Assembly (NCBI GenBank): GCA_900770025.1
Contig: CAAGIW010000033.1
Span: 1 to 23,447, forward strand
Origin: an uncultured Prevotella sp.
Lineage (GTDB): Bacteria > Bacteroidota > Bacteroidia > Bacteroidales > Bacteroidaceae
Length of the DNA: 23,447 nucleotides
Direction of reading: 5' to 3'
In this document: positions 15,918 through 23,447 of the stretch, piece by piece
How positions within the stretch are numbered: the first letter of the stretch is position 1
Layout: each line of letters starts with the position of its first letter
Program-made: the position numbers and the translations under genes
Notes under the pieces: generated by a model
Seen by the model: the letters and a program-made list of their open reading frames with translations, nothing else
The model's database searches: none
Told to the model about the DNA's origin: nothing

Positions 15918-18264
15918 AAATCTTGTATTCTTTGATGGCTCCGGGCACATTCTGCTCGGCACGGGGCAGATACTGGAAGGCAGAGACAGTTTGTGCACTG
16001 CCCATGTCGATGATGATGTGGTGGGGAAGTTTGCTGCCCTTGCCGTTCGTCCAGAAGGTTGACTCCTGAAGGTCAAACACCTTGTCGGCTGTATGGTTGC
16101 CGCTGCCTGTCTCCTCGCTGCTCGCCTGCTGCACCGACCACTGTTCGCGGCTCAGTCGCTGTGCCTTGTCATTGAGCACATAGAGTTCGGCGATGGCTGC
16201 GGTGCCGGCATCATCGTAGGTGGAGAGGCACTCAATGGCAATGAATCTGCCCGTCTTGGACTGTTTGAAGGTGATGGTCTGCCAGCCGTTTTCGCGTTTC
16301 AGTGTGCCTTGTGCCAGCAGGTTGTCTTCAGTGAGTTGGGGGCGTGGCCGGAGCTTTCGAGCCGCTGCACCTTGCATACTGCTGCCCAGACGGTCGAGCA
16401 CGGGCAGTGCCTTGCCGTCGCATATAGCCTTTTGGGGACCCAGCACGTCGAGCACGATAATCTCATTGCACCCTTTCTTCAGCCAGCATCCAGGCAGATA
16501 GAGCGTTTGTTGCGGTCCTTTGTTCCAAAAGCGTCCCAAAGCATGGCCATTGACATAAACCTGTCCTTTGCCCCACGACTCCATATTTATAAATGTGTCG
16601 CCAGTCTTCTTCAGCGTGAGCCATCCCCTGTAATATCCCGCACGTGGCGTATCATCAGCCTTTTTCTCGGCAGTGACAGCCGCCGGACGTGCCGCCAAGG
16701 CTTTCTCTATGGCTGTGCGTGCTGTCTGCACCTCATCGTTGATGCGGCAGATGGTCCAGTTCTTCAGGGTATAGGTAAGCAGATGTCCCTTGCTCTCGGT
16801 GCTCACGGTCACCTTGTTGGTGATACCCTTGAAATCCTTGATGGCCTTGCCAAAGTTGATGCGCCCCATACCTTCAAGCACGATGCGCAGTTCCTGTCCC
16901 TCGGCAGTGGCAGGCAGGGTGAGTTGTGTCTGCTTTCTGCTGCGGTCGATGGTGCCCACAAGCAGGTCGTCCACATACACCACGGCAAAGTCGTGCGGCT
17001 CTTCGATGGTGAGCACAGCCCCCCTGTCCAATGCAGGCAACAAGGTGGAGTAGAGCAGAGTGCCCCATCCCAGATTCATCTGTTCAAAGGTGAGCAGTCC
17101 GTTGCTGCGCACCACGCTGTCGATACCGGCCTGCAGGGGGGCATATTCAGAGAGTTCCACTGCCGGAAAAGAGATGCGGCGAGCGGGCATTGCAGGGATG
17201 GCGGGCAGGCGCTTGCTGCTGTATTTCTGCATGGTGGCACGCAGCAAGTGGTACTTGTCGGTGGCTTCGCCCCACTCGTTGATGGGGGCATCGTAGTCGT
17301 AACTGGTCACATCGGGCGAGAATCCCGGACTGTTGGCACCTGCCCAGTGGGAGAAGCTGGTGCCCCCATGTGCCATATAGAGCGAGAAGGAGATGCCCTT
17401 GCCCAGCATCTCGTCGATACCCGCCACCATCTTGGCGGCAGGGCGTGTCTCATGCTTGGCACCCCATTTGTCAAACCACCCACTCCAATACTCCGAACAC
17501 ATCAGCGGTGCATCGGGTCGCAGACTCTTCAGTTTCTCAAACTGCTTGTCGATGTTGGCTCCCGTGCCGAAGTTCATGGTCCATACCAAGTCGTCGAGGG
17601 CGTTCTTGGTGAAGTTGCTTGCCCAGTCGCACTGGAACATCTGCGGTGCAGGCTCCCAGTATTTCTTCAGCACGTCGCGTATGGCGGCCACATATTCCTT
17701 GTCTTCTCCATAGGCTCCGTATTCGTTTTCCACCTGCAACATGATGATGGGTCCTCCACGTTGTATGGTCAGGGGGGCTAATTGTGCCGCCACCTCACGC
17801 TCAAAGATTTCCACACGCTGCATAAACCACTCGTCTTGCTGGCGCAGACGGATGTCATGCTTCTTCAGCAGCCACCAGGGCAGTCCGCCCATCTCCCACT
17901 CGGCGCACACATAGGGACCCGGACGCACAATGACATACATGCCATGCTTTTGTGCCAACCGGCAGAAAGCCGCCACATCATTCTGTCCGCTCCAGCAGAA
18001 ACGGTCTTGCTGTGGTTCGTGCAGGTTCCAGAACACATACAGGCAGATGGTGTTCATGCCCATGGCCTTGCACATCTTGATGCGGTGCTCCCAGTAGGGT
18101 TGCGGAATACGGGGATAGTGCAGTTCGGCCGCTTTGATGATGAACGGTTCACCGTTGAGCAGGAACGTGCCCTGCCCAACGGTGAATGAATTGTTTGCTT
18201 TGGATTGAAGTCCCGATGCCATCAGTATCATGGCACCGAGCAGTATGCTTTTCAATAAGGTCAT
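15907..18264 (-). CDS. Beta-galactosidase, glycoside hydrolase family 35
   Basis: Hydrolyses terminal beta-linked galactose, probably from host or plant glycans; exported by a signal peptide (MTLLKSILLGAMILMASG, no lipobox cysteine). The 785-aa protein has the GH35 barrel: HYPRIPQPYWEHRI (49-62), YVFWNLHEP (76-84), RPGPYVCAEWEMGGLPWWL (114-132), the acid/base in QVENEYGAYG (E181) and the nucleophile in MCSEYWSGW (E258). Beta-sandwich segments follow, with a jelly-roll motif (YRGWLTL ... WGKGQVYVNGHALGRFWN). The C-terminus resembles a discoidin/F5-8C domain (AQTVSAFQYLPRAEQNVPGAIKEYKIYVY). Unlike its neighbours it has no T9SS tail, so it probably stays in the periplasm. The ATG overlaps the previous stop in ATGA (translational coupling). 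Exact substrate is not shown. Confidence 0.94.
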   Translation of the reverse strand: MTLLKSILLGAMILMASGLQSKANNSFTVGQGTFLLNGEPFIIKAAELHYPRIPQPYWEHRIKMCKAMGMNTICLYVFWNLHEPQQDRFCWSGQNDVAAFCRLAQKHGMYVIVRPGPYVCAEWEMGGLPWWLLKKHDIRLRQQDEWFMQRVEIFEREVAAQLAPLTIQRGGPIIMLQVENEYGAYGEDKEYVAAIRDVLKKYWEPAPQMFQCDWASNFTKNALDDLVWTMNFGTGANIDKQFEKLKSLRPDAPLMCSEYWSGWFDKWGAKHETRPAAKMVAGIDEMLGKGISFSLYMAHGGTSFSHWAGANSPGFSPDVTSYDYDAPINEWGEATDKYHLLRATMQKYSSKRLPAIPAMPARRISFPAVELSEYAPLQAGIDSVVRSNGLLTFEQMNLGWGTLLYSTLLPALDRGAVLTIEEPHDFAVVYVDDLLVGTIDRSRKQTQLTLPATAEGQELRIVLEGMGRINFGKAIKDFKGITNKVTVSTESKGHLLTYTLKNWTICRINDEVQTARTAIEKALAARPAAVTAEKKADDTPRAGYYRGWLTLKKTGDTFINMESWGKGQVYVNGHALGRFWNKGPQQTLYLPGCWLKKGCNEIIVLDVLGPQKAICDGKALPVLDRLGSSMQGAAARKLRPRPQLTEDNLLAQGTLKRENGWQTITFKQSKTGRFIAIECLSTYDDAGTAAIAELYVLNDKAQRLSREQWSVQQASSEETGSGNHTADKVFDLQESTFWTNGKGSKLPHHIIIDMGSAQTVSAFQYLPRAEQNVPGAIKEYKIYVY

Positions 18265-21200
18265 TGCTTCATAAATTTCATGCTTGATACAGTGCCGTCG
18301 GGCATGGTAATCACCATCATGTAGGCACCGCGCTGCAGATGGTTCACCTGCATCTCACCGCCTTGTGCACTGCCCACCATCACGCCGTTGAGGGAATAGA
18401 GGGCGATGCGATTGGCATCTTTCACGCTGAGCACTCCGCCCTTGAGCATGGCTGCGGGGCGTGCCTCCTGCTGTGTGGCGATGGTCTCAATGCCTGTCAT
18501 CACATTATTATATATATATAGTGCGGGCAGGTCGATGGATTGTGCGCTCAGGTCGCGCCACGGTTCGTCGATGGTGGTGCCATACTTGAAGCCGATGCTC
18601 TCGAAGAAGGTCTGGCTCTTCTGCTCCAGATTAGCACCGTTGACGGTAGTGTCGTTGACGCTGCTCTGGTCTATGGCGATGGAATAAGTGGCGGTGGCAT
18701 AGTTCTGTACCAGTCCGTCATCCACATAACGTGTTTCGCTGCTGCTGTATTCTTCGTTGGCGATGGTCCATCCCACGATGCGGTTGACGGTAGCGTTCGG
18801 TTCCACTCCATCAGGCAGAACGATGTTCACATCAGCCACATTGCCTTTGACCACCTTGACGGGAGAATGTGTCCAGTCGCTGGCCAGATAGCCCACGATG
18901 CCTCCTAAGTTATGATTGTGGTTGGCTGCAGAGGCTTCTGCTGTGGATGCGATGGTGCCCGTGGCAACGCAGTTGGTGATGGGAGCTCTGGAGAAGCTTT
19001 CGCCCACGATGCCTCCTATTGTCTGGGAGCCAATCAGGGTGGTGCTTGCCTTGCAGTTGGTCACTGGCGTACCGTTGCCTGTGGTGCCCACGATGCCGCC
19101 CAATGAGCTGGCACCGGCAATTTTCATCGAGTTGGCTTCACAGGCACTGACGGAAGTGGAGGTGCGAATGTCGCCGACAATTCCTCCCATGGAAACAGAG
19201 TGGCCTGCATCTAATCCTGTGCTGTACACCATGCTCCCCTCTATCACACTGTAGAGAGCTGCCTGACCCACGATGCCGCCTATCTTGGCGCTCACCGTTC
19301 CGTTGGTCTCAGCATCCACTATCGCACTGTTCTTCACCACCACATTGCTGATGGTGTCGGTGGTGATGGTACCTGCCAGTATGCCGGCGCTACTGTTGCC
19401 CGCACACAGGGCTATCAGGGCACCGTCGATGGTGAGGTCTTGGATGCGGCAGTTCAGGTCAAGGTCGCTGAACAGTCCCACCGATGAGGTGTGGATGTTG
19501 TCGATAAACAGGTTGCTCAGGGTGTGGTTGTTGCCATAGAGGGTGCCCTTAAAGTTCTTGATGGGTTCCCAAGGTTTGCTCATGGTGCCCAGATCAAGGT
19601 CGCTGACGATGCTGTAATGGCCCTCGCCAGCCTTGCCTATCTGCTGCAGGTCGCCCACAGAGGCAATGAGATAGGGGTCGTTCTTGGTGCCTGTGCCGCC
19701 CTTGCTGAAACGAGTGAGGGGCAGCGGATAGAACTCCACGTTATACACCCTGTCGGTCTGGTTGTAGTTGATGATCATGAGTTCCTTGTTTTCCACGTCA
19801 TCGGTGAGCAGCACCACGGTGTGCAGAGCACCCTTGATGGAGTCGGTGTGGTATTCCATCACCTCTTCGCCGCTGCATTTGTTGATGCACAGCACGTTCT
19901 CCTTCTTGCTGCTTCCTTCCACCTTCACCGCTTTGATATAGATGATTTCCATGGTCTCGTCGGTGTCAAACAGGTAGGGATCCATCACTTGCGATGCCAT
20001 GTAGGGGTTGAAGTTCTCCACGCCCTTGCCCATATTGAAATAGGAGAAGCTGTCGATGCGTGCCTCGGGGGTTATCCATGCCATGCGTGCCAGCACACCT
20101 CCGTCGGTGGCAGTCTTGGCAGAGCCTAATGCCATGAGATAGGTGTGGCCTTGCGGATTGTCTCCATGCAGCCTGTTGAACTGTGTGGACACCTGTTCTC
20201 CGTCGATGGTAGAGGGGAAGAGAGTGGTTTTCTGGCAAGAGGGAAATTCCACCATCTGTATCTGCTGGTCGTCGCCAATGTTCTGCAGAAAGCCCATCTC
20301 ATCCTCCTGATTCAGCAGGGGCGACAGTTCGATGACACTCGACACCTTGTCGCAGATGGGGAGCAAAAGGTTGCCTTGGTTGTCATATACATTAAATTCG
20401 CTCAGAAAGTCGTCGAGCGAGGTGATGTAGTCGCTGAAGCCCACGACATAGTTGAACTTGCCGGTGTTGGAGAAATAGCCTTTCGACAGGTCGTTGTCGG
20501 TGAGGGTGCCGAACGAGGCAAAGCGGTAGAGTGCATTGCTGCCCTTGACGATGGGCACGGCAAGGCTGTCCACCATCTCGTAACTGCTGTTATAGGTCTT
20601 GATGACCAGACTGTTGTTGTCGTCCACGATCATCTCTCCGGTGCCCATGTCATACCCCTTTACAAACGGTTTGGCATAGTGGCTGATGACATAGTGTAGT
20701 TCGCCGTTCACCACATAAGTGTTGAAATAGCTGCCCTCCAGATAGGTGGTTAGGATAGAGGGAATCTCGAAGGTGTGTGCCACGGTGGGTGCATCGGTGT
20801 TGATGGCAGGAGGCACCATCACGTCCATGCGTATCACTGCGCTGTCTTCGGTCACATACACGTCCTGCGGGCACAGCAGTCGCTGCACGGGTTCCCAGCT
20901 CTTCACGGTGGCATCCACCATCACGCAGGCATAGGGATAGTTGGCCACAAGCTTGCCGTTGAGGCTATATATCCGGGTGTCGTAAGAACCCTTGTAGTTG
21001 TTTTCGGCACTGCCGGCGCAGTGAATGTTCACCATCAGTTCGATGGTTCCCTGCTTTTTGTCGAAGAACTTTTTGGTGAGATAGCCGAAAGGTTCTATCA
21101 TGTTCACGTTCTTCTTGTCAGACACATCCACGCTGACGACTCCCTTCTGCACGTGATTCTCGTCATATACGGTGATGGTGGCACCCGTGTAGTAATAGCC

Positions 21201-21539
21201 TTCAGCGGTAAAGTCTTCCTTGTAGAACCACAGTTTGCCCTCGGGTCCCATCAGTGTGCCATAGGCATTGGCACTCAGTGTAGTGGGGGTGGGCAGGGTG
21301 GCTGCCGCCTTCTTGCCGGTGGGCAGGGTGGGCAGGGCGTTCCATGCCTTGAAGGCCGACGTGGCTCCCGGGGCTGTGAGCACAGTGGGCTGCTTGGCCT
21401 TGTTGCTGTGTATCATGGGCAAGCGCATGGCCGCTCCTCCGTTCTTTAACTGTTGCAGGCGCTGCTGCGCATTGTCACCGGCAGCGTATGCCATCGTAAC
21501 CGCCATCATCAGAATGGCCATCAGTACGTTCTTTTTCAT
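18261..21539 (-). CDS. Secreted GLUG-repeat protein with T9SS-type C-terminus
   Basis: A 1092-aa secreted protein of unknown ligand. The start at 21539 (MKKNVLMAILMMAVTMAYAAG) gives a signal peptide and has AGAGGAA upstream; an ATG at 21572 would overlap the previous gene. Residues 40-600 are unfamiliar beta-rich sequence. From about 610 (GGTGTKNDPYLIASVGDLQQIG) a GLUG/right-handed beta-helix region begins, including GTLYGNNHTLSNLFI and five GGIVG motifs (about 753-881). GLUG repeats are common in bacterial surface adhesins. The tail (IALYSLNGVMVGSA ... LQRGAYMMVITMPDG ... MKFMKQ) fits a T9SS sorting domain. It follows the DUF1846 gene by 29 nt and overlaps GH35 by 4 nt. Confidence 0.85.
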   Translation of the reverse strand: MKKNVLMAILMMAVTMAYAAGDNAQQRLQQLKNGGAAMRLPMIHSNKAKQPTVLTAPGATSAFKAWNALPTLPTGKKAAATLPTPTTLSANAYGTLMGPEGKLWFYKEDFTAEGYYYTGATITVYDENHVQKGVVSVDVSDKKNVNMIEPFGYLTKKFFDKKQGTIELMVNIHCAGSAENNYKGSYDTRIYSLNGKLVANYPYACVMVDATVKSWEPVQRLLCPQDVYVTEDSAVIRMDVMVPPAINTDAPTVAHTFEIPSILTTYLEGSYFNTYVVNGELHYVISHYAKPFVKGYDMGTGEMIVDDNNSLVIKTYNSSYEMVDSLAVPIVKGSNALYRFASFGTLTDNDLSKGYFSNTGKFNYVVGFSDYITSLDDFLSEFNVYDNQGNLLLPICDKVSSVIELSPLLNQEDEMGFLQNIGDDQQIQMVEFPSCQKTTLFPSTIDGEQVSTQFNRLHGDNPQGHTYLMALGSAKTATDGGVLARMAWITPEARIDSFSYFNMGKGVENFNPYMASQVMDPYLFDTDETMEIIYIKAVKVEGSSKKENVLCINKCSGEEVMEYHTDSIKGALHTVVLLTDDVENKELMIINYNQTDRVYNVEFYPLPLTRFSKGGTGTKNDPYLIASVGDLQQIGKAGEGHYSIVSDLDLGTMSKPWEPIKNFKGTLYGNNHTLSNLFIDNIHTSSVGLFSDLDLNCRIQDLTIDGALIALCAGNSSAGILAGTITTDTISNVVVKNSAIVDAETNGTVSAKIGGIVGQAALYSVIEGSMVYSTGLDAGHSVSMGGIVGDIRTSTSVSACEANSMKIAGASSLGGIVGTTGNGTPVTNCKASTTLIGSQTIGGIVGESFSRAPITNCVATGTIASTAEASAANHNHNLGGIVGYLASDWTHSPVKVVKGNVADVNIVLPDGVEPNATVNRIVGWTIANEEYSSSETRYVDDGLVQNYATATYSIAIDQSSVNDTTVNGANLEQKSQTFFESIGFKYGTTIDEPWRDLSAQSIDLPALYIYNNVMTGIETIATQQEARPAAMLKGGVLSVKDANRIALYSLNGVMVGSAQGGEMQVNHLQRGAYMMVITMPDGTVSSMKFMKQ

Positions 21540-21568
21540 CTTTATATTCCTCTTTTTTTCTTTATGGT

Positions 21569-23032
21569 TCATTTCTTCAGCACGGGCTCACAGGTGATGT
21601 TGATGCCCAGTTTCTTGAATATCTTCTGATCCACCTCGCCCAACATCACGGTGCAGTGCACCTGGCAGCCGCGCAGTTTGGGCAACTGCTGCAGGGCGCG
21701 CAGACAGTATTCGTCGTTCTCCGAGAGTACGGAGAGTGCCACCAGCACTTCATCGGTGTGCAAACGGGGGTTGTGGCCTCCCAAATAACTTATCTTGGTG
21801 TGCTGTATAGGCTCTATCATCGACTGTGGTATCAGATTGCGCTCGTGGTCGATACCTGCCAGATGCTTGGTAACGTTGAGCAGCAGGGCGGCACTGCATC
21901 CCAACAGCATACTGGAGTGGGCTGTGATGATGGTGCCGTCTTCCAGTTCTATGGCGGCAGAGGTGTGCCCTGTCTTCTTCTGATGCTCCTTGGCCGCCGT
22001 GGTGGTGCGACGGAAATCGGTGGTTATCTTTGCCTGATTGAAGAGCAACTGTATCTTGTTTATCTCAGCCTCGTTGCAGGCGCCGGCCGCCATCTTGTTG
22101 GTGGCATCATAGTAGCGCCTGATGATTTCGTCTTTCGATGCGTTGCAGCACACCTCATCGTCGCTGATGCAGAATCCCACCATGTTTACACCCATATCGG
22201 TGGGCGACTTGTAGGGATTGGCCCCATAGATACCCTCAAACAGAGCGTTGAGCACGGGATAGATTTCTATGTCGCGGTTGTAGTTGATGGCTATCTTGTT
22301 GTATGCCTCCAAGTGGAAAGGATCTATCATGTTCACATCGTTCAGGTCGGCAGTGGCGGCCTCGTAGGCAATGTTCACGGGGTGCTTCAGTGGCAGGTTC
22401 CACACGGGGAAGGTCTCAAACTTGGCATAACCGGCCCTGACGCCGCGGCGATGCTCGTTGTACAGTTGGCTAAGGCACACCGCCATCTTGCCGCTTCCCG
22501 GACCTGGTGCGGTGACAATCACCAAGGGGCGCGAGGTTTCCACATAGTCGTTCTTGCCAAAACCCTCGTCAGATGCAATCAGCTGCACGTTGTGCGGATA
22601 GCCCTCTATCAGATAGTGGCAGTAGGTCTTGATGCCGTCGCGCTCCAAACGTTGCTTGAAAGCGGCCGCCGCAGGCTGCCCGTTGTAGTGGGTGATGACC
22701 ACCGACCCCACCATGAAGCCGCGGTTCTGGAACTCGCCTCTCAGTCTCAGCACATCCTCATCATAGGTGATGCCCAGGTCGGCACGCAGCTTGTTCTTCT
22801 CTATGTCGGCGGCGCTTATCACGATCACTATCTCTATGCTGTCGCTAATCTTCTGGAACATCTGCAACTTGCTGTCGGGCTGAAACCCTGGCAGCACCCT
22901 GCTGGCATGGTGGTCGTCAAACAACTTGCCGCCTAATTCCAAGTACAGCTTGCCGTCAAACTGGGAGATTCTCTCCTTGATGTGTTCCGACTGGATGCTT
23001 TGGTATTTCTCGTTGTCAAATCCTAACTTCAT
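21569..23032 (-). CDS. DUF1846 family protein (UPF0371), function unknown
   Basis: A 487-aa cytoplasmic protein, close to the usual DUF1846 length. It has no signal peptide. Visible features are an N-terminal LYLELGGKLFDDHHASRVLPGF (29-50), SIEIVIVISAADIEKNKLR, and a P-loop-like VIVTAPGPGSGKMAV (171-185), suggesting nucleotide binding. The C-terminal half contains TSAAIELEDGTIITAHSS and a cysteine-containing HCTVMLGEVD near the end. No biochemical role is established to my knowledge. It is the first gene of the - strand run; the following gene starts 29 nt later, although a functional link with secreted proteins is not obvious. Confidence 0.9.
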   Translation of the reverse strand: MKLGFDNEKYQSIQSEHIKERISQFDGKLYLELGGKLFDDHHASRVLPGFQPDSKLQMFQKISDSIEIVIVISAADIEKNKLRADLGITYDEDVLRLRGEFQNRGFMVGSVVITHYNGQPAAAAFKQRLERDGIKTYCHYLIEGYPHNVQLIASDEGFGKNDYVETSRPLVIVTAPGPGSGKMAVCLSQLYNEHRRGVRAGYAKFETFPVWNLPLKHPVNIAYEAATADLNDVNMIDPFHLEAYNKIAINYNRDIEIYPVLNALFEGIYGANPYKSPTDMGVNMVGFCISDDEVCCNASKDEIIRRYYDATNKMAAGACNEAEINKIQLLFNQAKITTDFRRTTTAAKEHQKKTGHTSAAIELEDGTIITAHSSMLLGCSAALLLNVTKHLAGIDHERNLIPQSMIEPIQHTKISYLGGHNPRLHTDEVLVALSVLSENDEYCLRALQQLPKLRGCQVHCTVMLGEVDQKIFKKLGINITCEPVLKK

Positions 23033-23143
23033 TGTGTTTGTCTCTTCTCGGATGTTTCTTTATGGCGATGAATGCAGTCGGCACTTCTTTTCGCTCCTAT
23101 GGGGTAGAATGCCAAGTGCCCTGCACCGTCGGGTTAGATGCTG

Positions 23144-23151
23144 CAAAGTTA
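23144..23151 (-). promoter_or_regulatory. Putative promoter of the DUF1846-led operon
   Basis: On the - strand TAACTTTG (23151-23144) is a perfect TAnnTTTG -7 box. A matching TTTG at the usual distance is not seen; the nearest (23166-23163) is only 11 nt away. The predicted leader to the ATG at 23032 would be about 105 nt. I see no riboswitch-like fold in it by eye. Confidence 0.45.
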
Positions 23152-23304
23152 CGTATTTTTATCAAATAATGACAGGTTGGGAGGTAAAAAACCGCCATTT
23201 GTTTGGCTGTTTGGAGGGAATGATGTAATTTTGCATCGCTTTGCCACAGTAACACTTATGGGCAAAGGTTCTCTTTGATGTGATTTTCACTCTTTTTTGA
23301 GACT

Positions 23305-23376
23305 GCTCTGATAGTTCAATGGATAGAACAACTCTCTCCTAAAGAGTAGATCCGAGTTCGATTCTCGGTCGGAGTA
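23305..23376 (+). tRNA. tRNA-Arg (anticodon CCT)
   Basis: A full cloverleaf can be drawn. The acceptor GCTCTGA (23305-23311) pairs with TCGGAGT (23369-23375), with two G-T wobbles. The D stem is GTTC/GAAC with loop AATGGATA. The anticodon stem ACTCT/AGAGT encloses CTCCTAA with anticodon CCT at 23338-23340, reading AGG. The variable loop is 4 nt, and the T stem CCGAG/CTCGG has loop TTCGATT. The discriminator is A at 23376, and CCA is not encoded. The downstream 71 nt to the window edge hold nothing recognisable. Confidence 0.95.
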
Positions 23377-23447
23377 CGAGGTGGAAAAGTGGGAATCATT
23401 TAAGCAGTTATCATCATCACGCTCATGGCCGATTTGGAATAATAGGG

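Noticed and set aside
15907..16140. GH35 C-terminal discoidin-like domain looking cut short at IKEYKIYVY
   Set aside because: The total length (785 aa) is ordinary for Bacteroidales GH35 enzymes, and no continuation exists in other frames after the stop, so I see no evidence of truncation.
16093..17781. Long + strand frame (562 codons) opposite the GH35 gene
   Set aside because: Antisense shadow of a well-conserved glycosidase, with low-complexity His/Gly/Val-rich translation.
21540..21572. Upstream ATG for the GLUG protein overlapping the DUF1846 stop
   Set aside because: It adds a charged 11-residue stretch before a complete signal peptide. The ATG at 21539 has a better ribosome site.
41..23437. 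GCCGATTTGG near both ends of the window as possible attachment sites
   Set aside because: Only 10 nt are shared, which is within chance for 23 kb, and no integrase is present.

Overview
The window looks like chromosomal DNA from a Bacteroidales bacterium, most likely Prevotellaceae. Four things point there. TopA has the C-terminal topoisomerase repeats seen in Bacteroidetes. SpeA is 630 aa, as in Bacteroides. Several promoters fit the Bacteroidetes TAnnTTTG -7 box. Four secreted proteins end in what look like type A sorting domains of the type IX secretion system (T9SS). The family-level assignment is an inference from gene content, not from a search.

Layout. Positions 1-765 are AT-rich and have no convincing gene. 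They hold two small tandem-repeat blocks and the topA promoter. Positions 766-6406 (+ strand) form a tight housekeeping operon: topA (DNA topoisomerase I), aroK (shikimate kinase), speA (biosynthetic arginine decarboxylase) and argB (acyl-glutamate kinase). The gap 6407-6786 lies between convergent genes. It holds a strong nested hairpin repeat, a pyrimidine-rich degenerate 22-nt repeat and a terminator-like hairpin.

From 23032 down to 6787 everything lies on the - strand, in two apparent operons. The first (23032 to 14481) encodes a DUF1846 protein, a large GLUG-repeat secreted protein, a GH35 beta-galactosidase and a membrane-spanning TPR/LuxR-type regulator. Three of these genes are coupled by overlaps of 4 and 11 nt. 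The second (14385 to 6787) encodes an Omp28-like thioredoxin-fold surface protein, a propeller-like secreted protein and a 1366-aa fibronectin III/adhesin protein. A 95-nt intergenic stretch separates the two operons. It carries a well-formed promoter and three direct copies of ATGGACAA directly behind the regulator gene. A tRNA-Arg (anticodon CCT) sits near the right edge.

How the genes may work together. The left operon serves DNA supercoiling, aromatic and arginine biosynthesis, and polyamine supply. The right part looks like a surface-protein locus: four likely T9SS cargo proteins, one exported glycosidase, and a one-component regulator that could sense periplasmic conditions and control the adjacent cargo operon. 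The regulatory link is inferred from layout and the repeated motif. The cargo assignments rest on signal peptides and C-terminal sequence patterns. I found no CRISPR array, transposase or phage gene.
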